This document shows positions 60,779-64,000 of a stretch of DNA of 64,000 bases, one piece after another (positions within the stretch are counted from its first letter, which is position 1; each line of letters starts with the position of its first letter). The notes under the pieces are model-generated. The model worked only from the letters and a program-made list of their open reading frames with translations, was not told the origin of the DNA and searched no databases. The position numbers and the translations under genes are program-made. The stretch is from Hymenobacter ruricola (GTDB lineage Bacteria > Bacteroidota > Bacteroidia > Cytophagales > Hymenobacteraceae), in contig NZ_JADQDM010000018.1 of the NCBI RefSeq assembly GCF_015694525.1, forward strand, positions 42,112-106,111, in the 5' to 3' direction.

Positions 60779-61804
60779 TTAGCGGCCGTATTCCAGCACC
60801 CGAAACGTTCCGGGCACGATGCTCGGCCGGGGACGCGGGTTCTCCGCCGTGGGGGCCGGCGTGGGGCCGTAGTCGGCCGTGCAGGTGAAAAGATGGTGGG
60901 TTTTCGGGTCCAGCGTCAGGGTACGGGCCCCGCGCGCCGTTGGCATGTTGCCCACCACGCGGTATTTCGTGGGCGAGTCCTGGTGGATGACTGTGAACGT
61001 GCCTGAGGCCCCGTTCGAGGTGATGACGTTGCCCGTGATGGGGTCGAATACGGCGCCGTCGGCGCCCTTGCCGATGGGCAATACGGCCACCTGCTTTCCG
61101 GTTTGGCTATCCGTTACCACCAGTTTTTCGTTGGCGCAGGCGCTGAACAGGCGGCTGGCTTTGGGGTCGTAGCCCAGGCCGGTGGGCTCTTCGCCAGGGG
61201 CCAGGGAGCTGCGCTTTTTCACGGCCAGGGTTTGGGCATCGAAGGCGATGACCTCGCCCTTGTCCTCCAGGTTGACGAAGAGGGTGCCACGGCCGTCGGT
61301 GGCCGGGGCTTCCACGTCTCCGCCCAGTTCGGCCGTGCCCAGCACGGCACCGGTGGCCGCATCGAGCACGGTGCTTTTGCCGCCGTCGTTGCTGAAGAGG
61401 AACACGCGCTTCGAGAAAGCGTCGTAGAACAGCGCATCCGGCTTGGGACCTGTGGGGATGGGCGCGCCGATGGGCTTCAGGGTTTTCAGGTCGAACACCA
61501 CGCAGGTATTGCTGCGCCCGCAGGTGATGTAGCCGCGTCCGGCGCCGGGTACCACTTCGATGCCGTGCACACCGGGCGTGTTCGGGATGGTGCCGATGAG
61601 CTTGCGGGTTTTCAAGTCCACCACTTCTACCTGCGTACCGTGTGACACGTAGAGCCGCTCGCCGGCCGGGTCCACGGTGAGGTAGTCCCAGCCGCCCTCA
61701 CCGCCGATGGTGATGGTATTGAGCAGGTGGTAGGGAGTGGATTGTTGGGCTTGTGCAGCCCCGCGAGAGCATGCGAATAAGGCAAAAATCAGCAGTTTTT
61801 TCAT
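60779..61804 (-). CDS. YncE-like secreted beta-propeller protein
   Basis: A 341-aa exported protein (signal peptide to AAQAQ) with a seven-bladed-type repeat pattern of YVTN/YncE proteins (GERLYVSHGTQVEVVDLKTR, GRGYITCGRSNTCVVFDLKT and others). No catalytic residues. Periplasmic propeller, possible binding or scaffolding role; 33 bp downstream of its stop is the EamA gene in the same direction. Confidence 0.88.
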   Translation of the reverse strand: MKKLLIFALFACSRGAAQAQQSTPYHLLNTITIGGEGGWDYLTVDPAGERLYVSHGTQVEVVDLKTRKLIGTIPNTPGVHGIEVVPGAGRGYITCGRSNTCVVFDLKTLKPIGAPIPTGPKPDALFYDAFSKRVFLFSNDGGKSTVLDAATGAVLGTAELGGDVEAPATDGRGTLFVNLEDKGEVIAFDAQTLAVKKRSSLAPGEEPTGLGYDPKASRLFSACANEKLVVTDSQTGKQVAVLPIGKGADGAVFDPITGNVITSNGASGTFTVIHQDSPTKYRVVGNMPTARGARTLTLDPKTHHLFTCTADYGPTPAPTAENPRPRPSIVPGTFRVLEYGR

Positions 61805-62393
61805 GCGATTAGATAGGGAATGTTTCCGTGTGTGGCACTGGCCACCTGCGCATGGTCCACCTAAGACTCAGGACGGGAATGCGTCTAACCACCTTCAGCA
61901 ATGGCATTGAGCAAACGTAGCCGGCGAATCTGGCGAGAATCTGGAAACACAGTTAGTGCATGAAAGCGGGCAGAAAGTTGCTGCCATCTTATTCCTAGCC
62001 ATTGCATGCACCGAGGTCAGTGAAGCTGATAAGAATTGATGGGTGAGGTACCAGTGCCGGGCTAGCGCGATTATTCACCCGGTACTGTCATGCTACCACC
62101 TTTCGGAAGTCACTGGCCGCCAGCCTCTCAGCCAGCTGTCGTACTTATTCGAGTTGGAGCGCCTCATTAGTTCGCTCGGAACGTATAGTTGGGACCTACC
62201 ACCAGTTGGCTCTAGCGCTGACGCCCACTATGGAAAATAACCCCGTGCCTATCTATGTCAGGTGTGACACGCGCCACCTCCAGTAGGCGCTCAGCGCCGA
62301 TGCGTGGAAATTGACAATCCTGCCCTCAGTCAAGCCAGCCCGACCCTGCCGCGTATAGCTACAATTCTGCGCTGAATTATTAGCGCTCAGCGT
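61805..62393. other. 590-bp intergenic region with possible transposon end
   Basis: No convincing gene. It contains a TGTCGTACTTATTCGAGTTG segment at 62129 that could be the outer end of the Tni element to the right, and palindromes such as GGCGCTCAGCGCC near 62286. The left part (61805-62128) shows nothing recognisable. Confidence 0.4.
62129..62188. mobile_element. candidate left end of the Tni-type transposon
   Basis: TGTCG at 62129 is followed by TTCGAGTTGGAGCG and TTCGCTCGGAACG half-similar units, the kind of arrayed sites seen at Tn5053/Tn7-class ends. It lies 205 bp beyond the end of tniQ, which is where an end might be expected. Resemblance to the 34171 end is limited to TGTC and short patches, so this is tentative. 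Confidence 0.35.
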
Positions 62394-63410
62394 TTATTTT
62401 CCGTTACTAACATATAGATTTTCTATTACAACGCGATGATACCAGAAGGGAGCATCTGGCATAGCATACAAAAAGGGTGTACTCGTAACCTTGTACCGCT
62501 TGGTGACCTGTACAAAACGGTAGGGCCAGTCCGTCAGTAGCCATTGTGCCTGTTGTATCACACCAATTCGGACTTGCAAAGGCAATAATCCAATCGGCAT
62601 TTTCTTCTTACGCACAGAAGCATCTTCTTGCGTTGGATTCCAGCCCGTTTCGGTGTCTATGGCCTGTTGAAGCGCCATGCTGGCCGGGCGGGCGTTGATT
62701 AGCTGCTTGATGATTTGATGCAATACAACGAAATAGAATTGCGGATAAAACACCTGCTCGTTCCACCCTTCGTACAAGATGCGCTCCAACTCCGCTTGGT
62801 TGGCCAACACGGCAGGTGGCGCGGGCTTTGCTGGCGCGTGGGCCAAGTTCAAGCCGCAATGAAAACAGCAGGAGATGGGCTTGTCGGCCAGTGCTGATTT
62901 ACGGCCCAGTTCAACCCGAAAAAAAATGACGGGTCGCGCACACCCCGGACAGCGGTCCTGCAAGTAAACGCCGCATCGGGTGCAGGCATACATCACAAAC
63001 AGGCGCCAGTAGGTGCGGAAGTACGGGGCATTGCCATCGCCTCGCAAGCACTGCGGGCAGAAGAGCAAACCATAATATCGCCGGGTGCGGTGGTAGATGC
63101 CCAAGGGCAAAATGCCATTGGCCATGCTGCCCGATGTGGCACGCAGGTGCAGGCACCGCTCGTATCAGCGCAACACCGTGTGCTCAATCATTGCCAACGG
63201 CACGCCCGTGCGGATGGCCAGTGTGCGCAACATGCTGTCCGGGGCGCTTCGGTCCAGGTCCGTATTCCACACATGCGCCCCCGGAAAGAGTATCTTGCTG
63301 AACGTGTGCGTTTTCAGCAGGTGGTCGTGGGCCAGGCGCGTCAGCCAGCTGGACAGAAGCTCATCCGGTTGGGGCCGGGTGGCGCACGGCAAACGGCTGG
63401 TATTGTTCAT
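62394..63410 (-). pseudogene. tniQ: TniQ-family transposition protein, interrupted by an in-frame TGA
   Basis: TniQ/TnsD-type target-site protein. From ATG 63410 the frame reads RPQPDELLSSWLTRLAHDHL and GAHVWNTDLDRSAPDSMLRT, the N-terminal TniQ motif, until TGA at 63165-63167. The same frame continues without shift to 62394 with the zinc-finger part (LLFCPQCLRGDG, YACTRCGVYLQDRCPGCARP, CCFHCG). A single substitution, probably of a Ser or Trp codon, thus splits an otherwise complete protein of 338 codons. Whether it is expressed by readthrough is unknown. It lies 32 bp behind tniB. Confidence 0.85.
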
Positions 63411-63442
63411 GACTCGTCTGGGGTAAGCGTTCAATAACTGGT

Positions 63443-64000
63443 CTATTCGAACCCTGAGAGCCAATCCAGCTTCTCCAGCAAGGCCACGCTGATGCATTCC
63501 TGCCGGTTGCGGATGACTTGAATGGCTGCTTTCTGTAAAACCTTAGCCAACACGCCAATATTGCCTTTGCTCATGGTGAGCAGTATGCTGGCCAATTTCT
63601 CCTCCCCCAAATTTGACGGCAGCTTCAACGGGATGAGGCGCTCAAAGCTCAAGAGCAGGCGCAGGTACTCCTCATCCATTTCCCATAACGGCAGGGTTAT
63701 CGAGTCAAAGCGCCGGTATAGCTGCTCATCGTGCTTAATGGCATTAAACGCCGTTTTAATCCCGGCCCCCACCAATGGTAGCATCAACTCATTCGACAAA
63801 TACTTGAGCACATTCAAAAACTGACGCTGCTTGAGCCGGTTGCCCGCCAGGATGTGCTGAATCTCGTCCACAATGAACAGCCGGGTTTCCAGGCGCCGCA
63901 ACGTATTAATGACTTGGCTTTGCTTGAGGTGGTCTAGGAATGATGGACAGAAGAAGGACGTATATTTCTTCTGTAATGACAGCAAAAAAGAGCGGGGCGT
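63443..64000 (-). CDS. tniB: TniB-family AAA ATPase (5' part outside window)
   Basis: C-terminal 185 residues of a TniB/TnsC-type transposition ATPase, which bridges transposase and target protein. Walker B is RLFIVDEIQHIL, and sensor-like residues lie in LVGAGIKTAF; the Walker A lies beyond the right edge. The frame is open to position 64000 and the usual length is about 300 aa. The transposase gene (tniA) is expected just outside. The order tniB-tniQ matches Tn5053/Tn402/Tn552-type elements. Confidence 0.9.
   Translation of the reverse strand, partial: TPRSFLLSLQKKYTSFFCPSFLDHLKQSQVINTLRRLETRLFIVDEIQHILAGNRLKQRQFLNVLKYLSNELMLPLVGAGIKTAFNAIKHDEQLYRRFDSITLPLWEMDEEYLRLLLSFERLIPLKLPSNLGEEKLASILLTMSKGNIGVLAKVLQKAAIQVIRNRQECISVALLEKLDWLSGFE

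Noticed and set aside
62294..62313. ATTGACA at 62307-62313 as an inverted copy of the 34171 transposon end (TGTCAATT)
   Set aside because: Only eight bases match; the 20-bp arrayed repeats are absent and the flanking bases do not give a target duplication with GCTAC.
63165..63167. TGA in tniQ as a selenocysteine codon
   Set aside because: No selenocysteine insertion hairpin seen and no reason for Sec in TniQ; a nonsense mutation is simpler.

Overview
The window looks like the chromosome of a GC-rich member of the Bacteroidota, most likely Hymenobacter or a close relative in the Cytophagales. The reasons are a surface cassette of a TonB-dependent receptor, a DUF4249 lipoprotein and an MG2-like protein, a delta-60 repeat protein with a type IX secretion sorting tail, LytTR regulation, and little use of Shine-Dalgarno sites. 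This genus call is inference from gene content; no rRNA is present.

Region 1 (1-11.5 kb) is mainly tryptophan/kynurenine catabolism: 3-hydroxyanthranilate dioxygenase, ACMS decarboxylase, kynureninase and, about 4 kb further on, kynurenine 3-monooxygenase. They are interspersed with an atypical SDR, two polytopic membrane proteins and an AlkB-like dioxygenase. Region 2 (11.5-22.3 kb) holds an exonuclease, the receptor/DUF4249/MG2 cassette and the secreted delta-60 protein. Region 3 (22.3-27.4 kb) has polA, then an inserted AAA ATPase/TOPRIM-like pair, then a decayed copy of the 3' end of polA that runs into a 39-bp palindrome.

Region 4 (27.4-34.2 kb) carries a GH25 lysozyme, a four-gene membrane/two-component operon, a gene with an apparent frameshift, two tandem tRNA-like sequences with odd anticodon loops, and DoxX and DinB proteins. 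The DinB gene is cut at its last codons by a transposon-like end (TGTC plus three tandem 20-bp repeats).

Region 5 (34.2-46 kb) is an accessory island. Its left part is AT-rich: a 597-aa unknown, an XRE regulator and an RHH-like protein. Next come a HEPN-like protein, an AraC relic and a tightly overlapping five-gene operon at 38614-45363: GASH-like helical protein, double-GTPase 2, double-GTPase 1, GAP1, and a nucleoside phosphorylase fused to a C-terminal effector-associated (EAD1-like) domain. This matches a class of GTPase-centred conflict systems predicted from comparative genomics; I know of little experimental work on it, and it is the most interesting content here. IS3 and AraC relics close the island.

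Region 6 (46-62 kb) returns to GC-rich core-like genes: PAP2 phosphatases, an RND-MFP-TolC efflux operon divergent from an OmpR-type two-component system, two PepSY-like proteins, a TonB receptor, a TauE/SafE permease, an EamA half-transporter and a YncE-like propeller. Region 7 (62-64 kb) is the edge of a Tn5053/Tn402-type transposition module: tniQ with an in-frame stop, and tniB running off the window.
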